Shown: positions 1-8,867 of the stretch, piece by piece | How positions within the stretch are numbered: the stretch's first letter is position 1 | Layout of the letters: each line of letters opens with the position of its first letter | Source: Chloroflexi bacterium AL-N1 | GTDB taxonomy: Bacteria; Chloroflexota; Chloroflexia; Chloroflexales; Roseiflexaceae | DNA: 64,000 nt | Direction of reading: 5' to 3' | Assembly: GCA_013122435.1 (NCBI GenBank) | Contig: WYDT01000001.1 | Location: 1-64,000, forward strand | Made by a program: the position numbers and the translations under genes | Notes under the pieces: model-generated | What the model was told of the DNA's origin: nothing | The model's input: only the letters and a program-made list of their open reading frames with translations | Databases searched by the model: none

Positions 1-408
1 TGGGGAAGCCACTCTGGCATACGTACGGGCGTGCTGGTCCCACGCCCGCGAAAGATCATTCGTCATGGGTACCTAGCTCCTAGCGAGTCAATGCTTCGAC
101 CTCGTCATGCACACAACCGCTCATCCTGGTGAGCGTGTCATCCAGCAAAGCACTGGTGGTTTGCCTTCCCGCGAGCCTGTCGCCAAGTGGGCCGGCAATC
201 GTGTACCTAACATGTATTAGGAGGATCGTTTCTGCCTCATCGCATCGTGTGCAGCCGCGCCCACCGCCGCCTATTTCCAGAAAACCGTTGTGCTAGACGG
301 ACAATGTATCCGCCTATGCAGGATACCACGCAGCCGACGGATGGTCAACAACGAGTGTCGCAGGCATAGCGCATGTATGTCCCTTACAGATAGGTTCTTC
401 CTGTGGTG
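1..408. other. Non-coding, rearranged left edge
   Basis: I see no convincing gene here. The stretch holds one copy of a long inverted repeat (205-350) and ends where the truncated hydrolase begins. Short open frames on both strands lack ribosome sites and recognisable motifs. Confidence 0.5.
205..350 (+). repeat. Long imperfect inverted repeat, left arm
   Basis: About 146 bp here match the reverse complement of 2050-2196, roughly three positions in four by eye. Shared landmarks include CTAACATGT, GATCGTTTC, GCATCGTGTG, GGATACCACGCAGCCGA and ATGGTCAACA. Each arm contains short hairpins built on AGGCGGA/TCCGCCT. The two arms enclose the truncated hydrolase and the monooxygenase remnant, so this could be a MITE-like or other mobile-derived element; no transposase is visible. 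Confidence 0.65.
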
Positions 409-1134
409 TCATCTGTTAACTGAATGGCATTGCAGCAAAGCCTGATCTTCCAGACCATGAATTATTAACACTGGGGCCTGGACTTTTACAACCGGGGATG
501 TATCCTCATTATACGGTTCACGTGGATAGTTCTGGCGATAGTAGTGCAGCATGGCTTCAAGATCAGAACGTTCCAGCGCTTCAGCATAACGTGAACGGGC
601 GGCTTCATCAGGTATCCAACTGAGGAGCCGTTCAGGTGCAAGATGAAGATGGGCATCCTCCTGCTGAAACTCACGAGCATACTGGCTGTTCTGTTGTTGT
701 TGCGGGTTGTGGGCCAGTTCGCGGGCCATGCCACGTGGATGTGGCAGGTTGAGAATAATAAGACGTTCCACCAGTTCGGGGAGATATATGGCTACCTGCC
801 AGGAAATGGCACCACCCCAATCGTGTCCAACGACTACTGCGCGTTCGTAGCCGAGGTCGTGGATGACGGTCTGCACATCCTGAACCAACAATGGCATCAC
901 ATAATTCTCACCGCCTTTGGGCTTGTCGCTCAGGTTATAGCCCCGCAGATCGATAGCTACGACATGGTAGTGTTCCGCCAGCGCTTCCATCTGGTGCCGC
1001 CATGTGTACCAGAAATCGGAAAAGCCATGCACCATCACGATTAGCGACTCTTCGCCCAGACTGACATAGTGGATCCTGACACCATTGTTGTCAGCGTACC
1101 CAGGCGTGATACGTTCCTCAAAAGTATCAGACAT
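409..1134 (-). pseudogene. Alpha/beta hydrolase, epoxide hydrolase-like, 3' truncated
   Basis: 241 residues. The [11 protein letters not shown] oxyanion region is at about residues 36-46 and the nucleophile elbow GHDWGG at about 103-108. An aspartate at the elbow is typical of soluble epoxide hydrolases and haloalkane dehalogenases. The reading frame ends just after [11 protein letters not shown], where family members continue about 50 residues to the catalytic histidine, so that histidine is missing. The last residues (CHSVNR) look like read-through into foreign sequence. The start overlaps the end of the upstream monooxygenase remnant by 8 bases, a former operon. Probably non-functional. 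Confidence 0.75.
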
Positions 1135-1860
1135 TGTGAAACTCCTTTCGCGCCTGACGCATTACGATGGCTTCAGGTGATAATACAAGTTGACCTGGGT
1201 CGTTTGGATTCGATTGTGCGTTTCGGAATATACGTCCAAGTGTACCAGCAAATACACGCAAAAGCACACGTGGATGCATAAGCGACTCGGGTACGTCGAT
1301 CCTGTTGGGCACGTTAAAGTACGCGTTACTCACGATAAGATCCTCACGAGCCTGTTGCAGAACCAGATTCATGTAGCGCTGGGTCCACCATAAGCCAAAC
1401 CATGGGCGGGTCCCCTGCAAGCGAATCCCTTCCCAGCACAGATCTTCACCAGTTGCGATGAGCCACGCCGCTGCGACAGTCTGTGCAATGCGGTGTTGGA
1501 ATTGTTGCTCAAAATCGGCGCGTGGACGCAAGCGTTGTTGACGTAAGCTTTCATCAAGAGCCAACGCATCCAGCGCACTTGTGGTCATCCCCTGAACATA
1601 AATGGGTTGAAGGCACATACGGAATCACCTGTTGCAATAAAGCGTTGTCGCAAACGATCCAGTCGTTCAAAGTGGCGCAGGCGGTTGTGTGGTATATGAT
1701 AACCTTTGATAAGAGTGATGGGTTCAGCGATGCGGATCGCCTCGTAGATGCTGGGCTCGGGTAGATTACGTACCCATTGGAGAAAGCCAGCTTCGTCAGA
1801 TGGTGAGCACGGCAACCAGCTTTGGTCACCTGCGGACTGGCCGTGGGTTATCGGTTCGCC
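1127..1860 (-). pseudogene. FAD-dependent monooxygenase remnant, C-terminal half, frameshifted
   Basis: Two overlapping minus-strand frames (one from about 1860 to 1585, one from 1618 to 1127) together align with residues from about 260 to near the C-terminus of the intact monooxygenase at 5935-7446. Shared landmarks are SIYEAIRIAEPIT, a LRHFE-QLDR-like segment, GDSVCAFNP, a QGMT(T/V)SALDA-like motif, and a GEDL-W motif. The frame changes just after GDSVCAFNP, near 1600-1615. The FAD-binding N-terminal half is absent at this place. Its upstream edge is followed by the inverted-repeat region. It may be the displaced end of the gene whose beginning lies at 4684-5300. Confidence 0.8.
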
Positions 1861-2049
1861 ACGCCGGATACTCGCAGTCGTCAGTGGCGCTACACTACCG
1901 TGCAAGGGGACGTTGCGACTGCGCGGCGCAACAGGCGCCTACCACGCCGGGGCTGATGGGTTAGCGCTGCACCAAGCCTACGCTGGCAAGGTGTGGTCAT
2001 GTGCAGGCCCCGCTGGACGTTGCGCCTGCGCGGTGCATGCGCCGCTGAG

Positions 2050-2196
2050 TGTTGACCATCGATCGGCTGCATGGTATCCTGCAGAGGCGGACACCTTGTC
2101 CGTCTCGCTCTGCGGTTTTCCGGAAAGAGGCGGCTACGGGCGCAGCTTCACACGATGCACATAGGCGGATCGTTTCCGCCTACTACATGTTAGACG
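2050..2196 (-). repeat. Long imperfect inverted repeat, right arm
   Basis: Reverse-complement partner of 205-350. It carries two clear hairpins, AGGCGGA(AACGA)TCCGCCT read on the minus strand and AGGCGGACA/TGTCCGTCT on the plus strand. Its right end contains GTTAGAC (2189-2195), which also fits the integron core-site consensus GTTRRRY and borders the first cassette-like gene. The rest of 1906-2283 is GC-rich, contains a direct repeat of GGACGTTGCG-CTGCGCGG at about 1909 and 2013, and shows no gene. Confidence 0.65.
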
Positions 2197-2283
2197 ACAC
2201 AGGGTGAGCACCTCGCGAATTGGGCTCGTGCCCTTGGAGCTAGACGGCGAGCGGCTCGTTGCGTATCTCGAACGGAGGACACC

Positions 2284-2841
2284 ATGGGACTCTTGACCTT
2301 CAGTATCAACGTCACACTGGACGGCTGCGTCGACCACCAGGAAGGAATCGCCGACGACGAGACACACGCCTTCTTCACCCGCCTCATGGACGAGAGCGGG
2401 GCGATGCTGTGGGGCCGCGTCACCTACGAGATGATGGAGAGCTACTGGCCAGCGGTTGCCCGCGGCGACGCGGAAGCACCGCCCGCGATGCGCGAGTGGG
2501 CGGTCAAGCTGGAGGCCAAGCCGAAGTACGTGGTGTCCTCGACGCGCAAGGACTTTCCGTGGACCAACAGCCACCACATCGCCGACGACCTGTGCACGGG
2601 CGTACAGAAGCTCAAGGACGCAACCCCGGACGGCGTGCTCCTCGGCAGCGGCAAGCTCGCGACCGAGCTGGACCGGCTGGATCTGATCGACGAGTACAAG
2701 CTTCTCGTCCACCCGAGGATCGTCGGCCATGGCCCGACCCTGTACCAGAGCGGGCTCCCTAGTACCCGACGGCTCGAGCTGGTCTCGGCGACACCCCTCC
2801 GCTGCGGCGCGGTCGTCATGCACTACCGGCGCGCACCTTGA
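2284..2841 (+). CDS. RibD C-terminal / dihydrofolate reductase-like protein
   Basis: 185 residues. The protein looks like a single-domain member of the RibD C-terminal family (dihydrofolate reductase fold, NADPH-dependent reductases): N-terminal strand LLTFSINVTLDGCVD, WGRVTYEMMESYW at about 42-55, VVSSTRKDFPW, and the nucleotide-site strand VLLGSGKLATEL at about 118-129, then HPRIVGHGPTLY. Substrate unknown. GGAGG lies 8 bases before ATG. GC content and third-position GC are much higher than in the flanking chromosome, which suggests transfer. An attC-like left half follows 19 bases after the stop, so it may be a gene cassette. Confidence 0.85.
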   Translation: MGLLTFSINVTLDGCVDHQEGIADDETHAFFTRLMDESGAMLWGRVTYEMMESYWPAVARGDAEAPPAMREWAVKLEAKPKYVVSSTRKDFPWTNSHHIADDLCTGVQKLKDATPDGVLLGSGKLATELDRLDLIDEYKLLVHPRIVGHGPTLYQSGLPSTRRLELVSATPLRCGAVVMHYRRAP

Positions 2842-2860
2842 CTCGGAGATGGGCCATGTC

Positions 2861-2890
2861 GCCTAACAACGGCTTAAAGCTGACGCGCCA
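2861..2890 (+). repeat. attC-like left half-site
   Basis: Starts with GCCTAAC (RYYYAAC core) followed by AACGGCTTAAAGCTGAC, which resembles the left half of integron attC recombination sites. The expected right half ending GTTRRRY is not found nearby, so the site looks truncated or fused. Read with the sites at 3860, 3972 and 4559. Confidence 0.45.
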
Positions 2891-2991
2891 AAGGAAACGA
2901 GTGCACAGTTTAAACAACTGAACGGGCGGACAATAAAATTGTATGGGAGCTATCAAGACAGTGGAAATCAAAATGTGGTAAGGTGAGTCCA

Positions 2992-3855
2992 TTGAATAGA
3001 AGCCAAACAAATCGTCTATTAGGATACCCTGATGACGCCCGCTTACTTATAATCAACGCTGATGATTTTGGGATGGGTCATGCAATTAACACAGCCATCA
3101 TTGACGCATTCAGGAAAGATGTGGTTTTTCCACTACCTTGATGGTGCCTTGCCCTCGGGCTCTGCACGCTATGCGCTTCCTTTCAGATCATCCTACAGTA
3201 CCGTTCGGTGTTCACCTTACCGTGATCTCTGATTGGGTCGATTATCGCTGGGGACCAATAACCTCTAAGGAAAAGGTGCCATCCCTAATTGATGAGGCTG
3301 GGTATTTCTACGACTTTGAACGCATGCATGAATTTCTGGCTCAAGTCAAATTAGATCAACTGGAATTGGAATTCAGGGTACCGATAGAAGCCGTCTTGTC
3401 GGCTGGGCTAAAGCCCACTCACTTAGATTGGCATTCTCTACGTATCAGTAGCCGGGTAGACATTTTTGATTTGATGTTTAAGCTGGCAAAAGAATATGGA
3501 TTGGCACTTCGAGTGGCTGGACGCTCCCAGATTAAAAAAATATAGAATCAGGGTTTACCTGCCAACGACTATGACTTTTTGGATAGCTATTGATGTGGTC
3601 AATAAAGTTGCCAACTACACAGAATTATTGCGTGAGCTACCTATTGGTCTAAATGAGTAGACCGTCCATCCGGGATGTGCCAATTCTGAGTTACTGGCTA
3701 TTGAGTCTAAAGGTGCACATGTTCGCCAAACAGATGTTGAGTTTTTGATGTCTCAGCACGCGACAGACATTATCGAAGAAGAAAATATTACACTTTTAGA
3801 CTATCAAACATTGCAGCGAGCTTGGGTAACAGAGGGATTTGATTTGGAAATCTAG
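2992..3855 (+). pseudogene. ChbG/YdjC-family carbohydrate deacetylase, decayed
   Basis: The family deacetylates chito-oligosaccharides and related sugars using a metal bound by Asp and His residues. A TTG start at 2992 follows AGGTGAG. The first frame reads through the metal-site motif INADDFG (about residues 20-26) and stops near 3140. A second frame (3138-3545) carries FGVHLTV and the second metal motif region THLDWH. Later fragments LPANDYDFLDSY, VHPGC and RQTDVEFLMSQ, and the end at 3855, are separated by stops and frame changes. At least three lesions are needed to restore an ORF of about 285 codons. It sits between attC-like sites, as expected of an old gene cassette. Confidence 0.8.
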
Positions 3856-3859
3856 AGCC

Positions 3860-3910
3860 GCCCAACATAGCTTGCACCTGACCCATCGGCAGGTGAAGCC
3901 GCCGTTGGGT
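3860..3910 (+). repeat. attC-like recombination site
   Basis: Begins GCCCAAC (3860-3866) and ends GTTGGGT (3904-3910), fitting the RYYYAAC...GTTRRRY integron core. Inside, GCTT-g-CACCTG (3870-3880) pairs with CAGGTG-AAGC (3890-3899), leaving an unpaired base on one arm as in real attC hairpins. It follows the deacetylase stop by 5 bases. At 51 bp it is slightly shorter than usual. Confidence 0.6.
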
Positions 3911-3971
3911 GTCCGACAGAACTCGATTCTTGAACACCGATCTTTTTGCGGTAGTCGCCATACACAAGATC

Positions 3972-4049
3972 GTCTAACAAAGCGCTGCAGCCAATTTCCC
4001 ATAACGATTTAGTTAACTTCCGCTATCTGCAATTGGCTGAGCTTAGCAT
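3972..4049 (+). repeat. attC-like recombination site
   Basis: Begins GTCTAAC (3972-3978). AAGC...CAGCCAATT (3980-3996) pairs with AATTGGCTG-a-GCTT (4031-4044), again with an extrahelical base, and it ends in a degenerate TTAGCAT. It directly precedes the lipoprotein gene. The 60 bp between this site and the one at 3860-3910 contain no gene. Confidence 0.5.
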
Positions 4050-4065
4050 ATCAGGAGAAAGAAGA

Positions 4066-4509
4066 ATGAAGTTCATTTGCATAGTTGCTATATGTCTGAC
4101 AGCCGTTGGTTGTGGCGGACACCGTGATCTTACGGAGTATAGTCTCGATGAGCATTCGTTCGATGCCGAAGCTATGGCGAAGATCGAACAGGAATCGGGC
4201 ATCAACCTCCCTAATGGCGCAAAGGGACTTGCATTCCACCACATTCCTCCAATTGACCCCATCGTCTTTGCCAAGATCCAGCTACCTAGCGCCGCACAAG
4301 ACTCGATCACGAAGCAGGTCGAGGCCCTCACATTTAGCGGCAAATCCTTCCCGGAGGACTTCGCAACCGACAGGTGCCAATCGTGGCCAACGGCACTAAA
4401 GGAAGTTGTGTTCTCAAAGCAAGCTTTCAACAATGGTGACTACATGGCACTGTATCTGGTGAAAGAGAACGATGACATCATCTTGTACATCAAGTATTTC
4501 ACGATGTAG
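4066..4509 (+). CDS. Small lipoprotein of unknown function
   Basis: 147 residues starting MKFICIVAICLTAVGCGG: a short hydrophobic segment and a lipobox ending in Cys16, so it is probably a lipid-anchored envelope protein. AGGAGAAAG precedes the ATG by about 6 bases. The mature part (roughly residues 17-147) has no motif I recognise. It ends with beta-rich sequence and a single further cysteine in DRCQSW. It lies between two attC-like sites in the same orientation as the preceding cassette-like genes, consistent with a gene cassette; small lipoproteins of unknown role are common cassette cargo. Confidence 0.7.
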   Translation: MKFICIVAICLTAVGCGGHRDLTEYSLDEHSFDAEAMAKIEQESGINLPNGAKGLAFHHIPPIDPIVFAKIQLPSAAQDSITKQVEALTFSGKSFPEDFATDRCQSWPTALKEVVFSKQAFNNGDYMALYLVKENDDIILYIKYFTM

Positions 4510-4558
4510 CTCCTGACAAGCCGACTGTAGGCGATGTCCTAAATAAAGGCCCCAGGTC

Positions 4559-4683
4559 GCCCAACACAGCATGCACCCGACAAGTGGGAGCCTGCGCGAT
4601 TTACAAGCCTTTTTCTGGCTTCGGGTTTTTCCCTGCCCTCTAACCTGATCCTCGCCAGCCGCCGCTAACGCAAGCCGTTGGAT
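4559..4683 (+). repeat. Long attC-like site at right edge of cassette region
   Basis: Left half GCCCAACACAGCATGCACCCGAC starts at 4559 in the form GCCCAAC then GCACCCGAC. The right half ends GTTGGAT (4677-4683) after CCGCTAACGCAAGCC, a pattern close to known attC right halves. The roughly 125-bp length is within the range of long attC sites, and an internal AAGCC/GGCTT hairpin fills the loop. Immediately to the right is the monooxygenase N-terminal fragment, so this marks the boundary between cassette DNA and older chromosomal sequence. Confidence 0.5.
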
Positions 4684-5300
4684 GGCTTACCCATATTCAG
4701 CATGTTTGTGCCTGCCCATTTTCTCCACCACGCAGCGTCACAATGATACGCTCCCAATGACGGTTTCGTTGTTCCAGCAACGTGATGTTGGCTCCAGGAA
4801 GTCGCATAGCTAATGCTTCCAGAGCACATGGCGCAGCACCAGCCGCCACCAGAAACAAGAAAAAAATGGCGATTATCAAATTGCTGAACATACCCTCGTT
4901 GGTGCAGTTGGGTAAGTAATAGAGCCAGCCGATCCCCAGCCGACAGCCAGATTCGTGCCACGCCCCCGCCCTTCGGCGGCTTCGTCAGTAATCCGCTCCG
5001 TGTCCATCCCATTCCCACGCCCAAACCGCCGTAACTGAATGGTATTGTACTGGGGAAGAGTTGTTTGATGATCATGTGTCCGCGCGCAAGCAGTCCATGG
5101 ACATGGTGTGGCGCACCCTTGTGATGAGCAGGAGCATCGGAAAAAGTGTCATGGTCAATCACAGTTATCTGAGTAAAATAGTTGGATAAAACCCGTGCAG
5201 CGAACATTCCAGCGATACTGCCACCAATAACGATGGCATGGCTTTCGATTGGCGTAGTATTGAACAATGGTTGATGACGAATCATTATGGCTTCCGCCAT
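4684..5300 (-). pseudogene. FAD-dependent monooxygenase remnant, N-terminal part
   Basis: Starts MAEAIMIRHQPLF and has the dinucleotide-binding motif VIGGSIAGMFAARVL at about residues 23-37, then HHKGAPHHVHGLLARG, matching the intact homologue at 5935-7446 (KGTPQSHHAHALLAVG). Similarity fades after about 140 residues, and a second frame (4697-4891) carries on with an LPGANITLLEQ segment. The C-terminal two thirds are missing and the sequence ends against an attC-like site. Not functional as is. Confidence 0.75.
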
Positions 5301-5352
5301 AATAGTTTAGTAAATACTCACTACTTTACAAATAAAACATTTTGCTGTCGCA

Positions 5353-5877
5353 TTAGCTAGCATCTACACGTTCCGGATCAAAGTTAATACCCTTCACAAA
5401 CACGAGGTAAAATCCCTCACCAAGAAATGTTTGTACTCCACATTGTCCAACTCTCCATGCTCTCGTGCAAAATCGTACAATTCACGGAAGCGCCGACATG
5501 CTACACGCTGAATGTCTGGATCATTGACTGTTGCGACACATTGCATAATAACCAACATCTCATCGTTCTCATCTATGAGTTGCTCAAAGGCTGCTCCCAT
5601 ACCAGTTAATGGAGCCTCGCTATTTTGTTGTAAGCCCTGCTGAAATGCCGTCAATGTCAAATCATAGACATGCTCTCTTGTGGGAATAAAGAGGTCTTTC
5701 TTGGTGCCAAATATCTTAAAGATGTATGGCTGTGAAATACCAACCTATGCTGCGATAGACTCTGTCGATGCGCCGTGCAGCCCCAGTGCTGCAAAACCGC
5801 TTTAAGGATGTAAGGATGGCCTCACGACGTTCTTCGGCAAACAGACGTGTATGTGGCTCAGCAGGTGTTTGTTTCAT
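5353..5877 (-). pseudogene. TetR-family regulator, multiply disrupted
   Basis: Begins MKQTPAEPHTRLFAEERREAI at 5877. It needs a frame change near 5810 to continue as FAALGLHGASTESIAA, then has an in-frame TAG before VGISQPYIFKIFGTKKDLF (the end of the helix-turn-helix region), then the ligand domain, then a further frame change near 5410 to reach its natural end at 5353. The in-frame TAG probably replaced a lysine codon. The intact design would be about 170-190 residues. It follows the intact monooxygenase on the same strand and may once have been its regulator. Confidence 0.8.
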
Positions 5878-5934
5878 AAAGTTGATGTACACTCACTTCA
5901 TATATCAAGGTCGTGAATTGTATCACTTGCTGCC

Positions 5935-7446
5935 CTATACACGTGCAACTATGCGTTCTTGTGCTTCTGCTACGTAATGTTTTTCCGAACGTGACTGCAA
6001 CTCGGCAATAGCTTCCGGCGAAAGGGCAAGCGGCCCTAGATGACTGTGCTGGTCCTTACGTGTAAGACTTCGTCGTATCGCGCCATCCAATACGCGAATT
6101 AAAATCTTGCCCCGCATCAACGACGCCGGAGACGCAATCATGTTGATTACATCAAAATATGCCTGACTAACTACAATGTCCTCGCAAGCTTGTTGGAACA
6201 CCAGTTTCATGTACTTGTGTATCCATTTCATTTCTGTGCGTGGAGATGCTCCCTGTAGTGTGACACTGGGCCAGCGCAGATCTTCTCCGGTACCAATCAA
6301 CCAGGGGTCGGCAACTGTTTGTGCAATATGCTGTTGGAAGTGCTGTTCAAAGTTTGTTTCAGCGTACCCTTGTTGCTGACGTAGACAGGTATCGAGCACC
6401 TGTGCTTCAAGCGCACTGACCGTCATGCCCTGACCATATGCCGGATTAAACGCACACACCGAGTCACCCATAACAATGAATCCTCGCGGCCAGCGATCCA
6501 ATTGCTCAAAGTGGCGTAACCAGTTTTCTGGTGTACGGTAGCCCCGAATGGGAGTGATTGGTTTGGCAACTCGAATGGCTTCGTAGAAACTGGGATCAGC
6601 TAAACTGGCGGCCCACTCCTGAAACCCTTGTTCATCAATCGGTGGGTGATTTCCGGCACTACCACCAACCGTCACATGCCAGCGATTATGTTCGATAGGA
6701 ATGATCAGCCCACCACGCGCTATGTCTGGAGGACGAACGTTGACAATCAAACCCTGCCACTCTGCTGGAAAGTCGGTCGGTTTTTCATAAAAACGTGAGG
6801 CATACCCAATATCTGAGTTGATCCGTTCTTCAGGAGGAGCATCGTACCCCATCTGTATAAGCCACTCAGGTGCTTTTGAGAACCGTCCACTCGCATCAAT
6901 CACCAGATCAGCCTCGAGGTCTTGCACTTCTTGGTTGGCACTGCGATAGCGTAACTGAACACCAGTGACACGTGTTCGATCTGGTGTTGACAACACAGAT
7001 GTCACTTCACATCTGGTCATAAAACGAATACGTAGATGCTGACTCAAACGCTGACAGATATGCCATTCTAAAAAAGCCCGACTGAAGGCCATAAATTCAC
7101 CCTCAACCGGTGCTGACAATAACTTTCCTACTGGTGACACAATCACAAGCGGCACGATGTTGTGAGCAGAAAAAGCTCCATTGGCACGTAAGTCGTCGGT
7201 GATACCGGGGAAAAAGTCATTGATAATGTCACGACCAACAGCCAGCAAGGCGTGTGCATGGTGCGATTGTGGCGTACCTTTGCGGTGAACCGGGCTGTCG
7301 GGATACACGTCCCGTTCGACAATCGTCACACGGTCGAAATGAGCAGTGAGTACTCGTGCCGCAAGTAGTCCGGCAATACCACCACCAATCACAACTGCGT
7401 GCTGCCTGGTATACGATCGATGGTGGGGGGAATGAAGTTCTGCCAT
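5935..7446 (-). CDS. FAD-dependent monooxygenase
   Basis: 503 residues. A PHBH-type flavoprotein monooxygenase or related FAD oxidoreductase. The Rossmann motif VIGGGIAGLLAARV is at about residues 19-32, DASGRFSKAPEWL at about 187-199, and the second FAD motif GDSVCAFNPAYGQGM at about 325-339. No signal peptide. The substrate cannot be read from sequence; relatives hydroxylate or epoxidise lipophilic or polyketide-like compounds. It is the only intact copy of three in the first 7.5 kb; fragments lie at 1127-1860 and 4684-5300. A disrupted TetR gene follows. The upstream 7447-7650 contains no gene. Confidence 0.85.
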   Translation of the reverse strand: MAELHSPHHRSYTRQHAVVIGGGIAGLLAARVLTAHFDRVTIVERDVYPDSPVHRKGTPQSHHAHALLAVGRDIINDFFPGITDDLRANGAFSAHNIVPLVIVSPVGKLLSAPVEGEFMAFSRAFLEWHICQRLSQHLRIRFMTRCEVTSVLSTPDRTRVTGVQLRYRSANQEVQDLEADLVIDASGRFSKAPEWLIQMGYDAPPEERINSDIGYASRFYEKPTDFPAEWQGLIVNVRPPDIARGGLIIPIEHNRWHVTVGGSAGNHPPIDEQGFQEWAASLADPSFYEAIRVAKPITPIRGYRTPENWLRHFEQLDRWPRGFIVMGDSVCAFNPAYGQGMTVSALEAQVLDTCLRQQQGYAETNFEQHFQQHIAQTVADPWLIGTGEDLRWPSVTLQGASPRTEMKWIHKYMKLVFQQACEDIVVSQAYFDVINMIASPASLMRGKILIRVLDGAIRRSLTRKDQHSHLGPLALSPEAIAELQSRSEKHYVAEAQERIVARV

Positions 7447-7650
7447 GCAAATAATCCTCTCCTTGACATATACTATAGGACAAACATCAGATCAACTTTA
7501 AGAACCAGAATGGATGAAAGCCGATGTGGTTTGTAAATGGCAGGTAGCGGGCTTCTCCTACAAAGTATTATACACACAGATATCTGGTTTGCCTACACGT
7601 TTATACCAGCTAACTATAATTTTGTTAAGAGATAAAGCCAGGGGGATGGG

Positions 7651-8823
7651 TTAACGAATACGCAAGCCTTCTTCCTGCTGCTCACCATAACCAGTCAGCT
7701 CGACATAGCCATTCCCACTCACCGACTGGCCATTGCTGGTCCCTTCGATTTGTACGGCTCCCTCCCAGTACAACACCGAAAGAGGTAACTCCTGGTCTCT
7801 CAAATATGGCATTATGTGCAGATCAATGTTTTCTCCGGGAATTTGCAATCGCCAACCAGACGGATATTCAGTACCACTGTATGAACTACGCCAGGTATCG
7901 AGAACCTTTAGCGTTGCCTCACTGGTTTCAAGTAGATAATACGAACCATCGGCACCAATCAAAATACCATATGTATACTGTGTGTTCCCATCAGCAGTGC
8001 GAACCTGAGCATACATAATGTCAGTGTTATTATCGAGTTGGATCGAAAACCAATCCCATCCCGCTGATGTTTCTTCCAGTACCTCGGTGCCAAACTCGTG
8101 GTCCATCCAACTCAGACCACGTACTGCGTGACTCTCACCGTCAACTGTCACCGTTCCTTGCGTTTCCAGGCGCGTAAACGAGTAGTAGTATGAGGCGTTC
8201 CCATGCTCCCTACCCTTTTGACTGTATCCACGATCCCCTTGCAGCACCACCGGGCGATTCGTATCAAGCACAAGGTCAATGGCGACACCATCCTGTTCAG
8301 CATTGAGACGCATTGGCAGGCCGTCGTTCTCGCTGGTGATGCGCCAATCCTCTAACCACACTTCAAACGTTGGTTCACCCTGTGCACCAGCCAGCCCTGC
8401 CGCACCACGGCTAAGGCGCTCGAAGGCATAGAAGCGTTCATCGGCAACATCGGCCAGCGCAAAGTGAGCCATGTAGATGCTGGAGGTAGCCCAATCCGAG
8501 CTGCGTTCGGGCGTCTCAGGAGTCAGGCCATAGCGAAAAAAGGTGAGTTGAAAACCAAAGTGACGACCCGCGTCGGTCTGGAGATTCCCGGTGTAGTACC
8601 ACCATTCGATGGCATACTCAGGGTGTGGCCCGTGATCACGTGGGAGCTCAAATGGACGTGGTTCCACGACTCGCGCAAAGTCAGCGCTACGATCACCAGG
8701 ATCACCACCCACTGCCTCAACAGCCGAAAGGCGGGTCTGAGGTTCGACGTATTGAGCACCACCGACACATCCTGTAAGCAGCAACACAACCAACACAAGG
8801 AACCATTTTGTATAACGAATCAT
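7651..8823 (-). CDS. AttH-like lipocalin-fold lipoprotein (carotenoid 1,2-hydratase family)
   Basis: 390 residues. N-terminal lipobox LLTGC (Cys19) predicts a lipid-anchored exported protein. The motif EYAIEWWYYTGNL followed by GFQLTFFRYG is characteristic of the AttH/CrtC hydrolase-like family, and LSWMDHEFGTE in the middle is its second conserved block. In other bacteria AttH is encoded with an FtsX-type permease and a LolD-like ATPase (AttEFGH), exactly the arrangement here. Role inferred: a surface partner of the export system, possibly acting on lipids. Start ATG at 8823 has a weak ribosome site, 44 bp after the permease stop. Confidence 0.8.
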   Translation of the reverse strand: MIRYTKWFLVLVVLLLTGCVGGAQYVEPQTRLSAVEAVGGDPGDRSADFARVVEPRPFELPRDHGPHPEYAIEWWYYTGNLQTDAGRHFGFQLTFFRYGLTPETPERSSDWATSSIYMAHFALADVADERFYAFERLSRGAAGLAGAQGEPTFEVWLEDWRITSENDGLPMRLNAEQDGVAIDLVLDTNRPVVLQGDRGYSQKGREHGNASYYYSFTRLETQGTVTVDGESHAVRGLSWMDHEFGTEVLEETSAGWDWFSIQLDNNTDIMYAQVRTADGNTQYTYGILIGADGSYYLLETSEATLKVLDTWRSSYSGTEYPSGWRLQIPGENIDLHIMPYLRDQELPLSVLYWEGAVQIEGTSNGQSVSGNGYVELTGYGEQQEEGLRIR

Positions 8824-8867
8824 CGCTTTGATCTATTTTCTAGTGATATTTGCCATTCGCATTAAGT

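Noticed and set aside
2134..2823. A 229-codon minus-strand frame over the RibD-domain gene
   Set aside because: High-GC DNA opens spurious frames; the plus-strand frame has GGAGG and family motifs.
413..5045. Match of TAACTGAATGG-ATTG near 414 and 5033 as a target-site duplication
   Set aside because: Only about 15 bases, imperfect, in unrelated contexts, so chance is likely.
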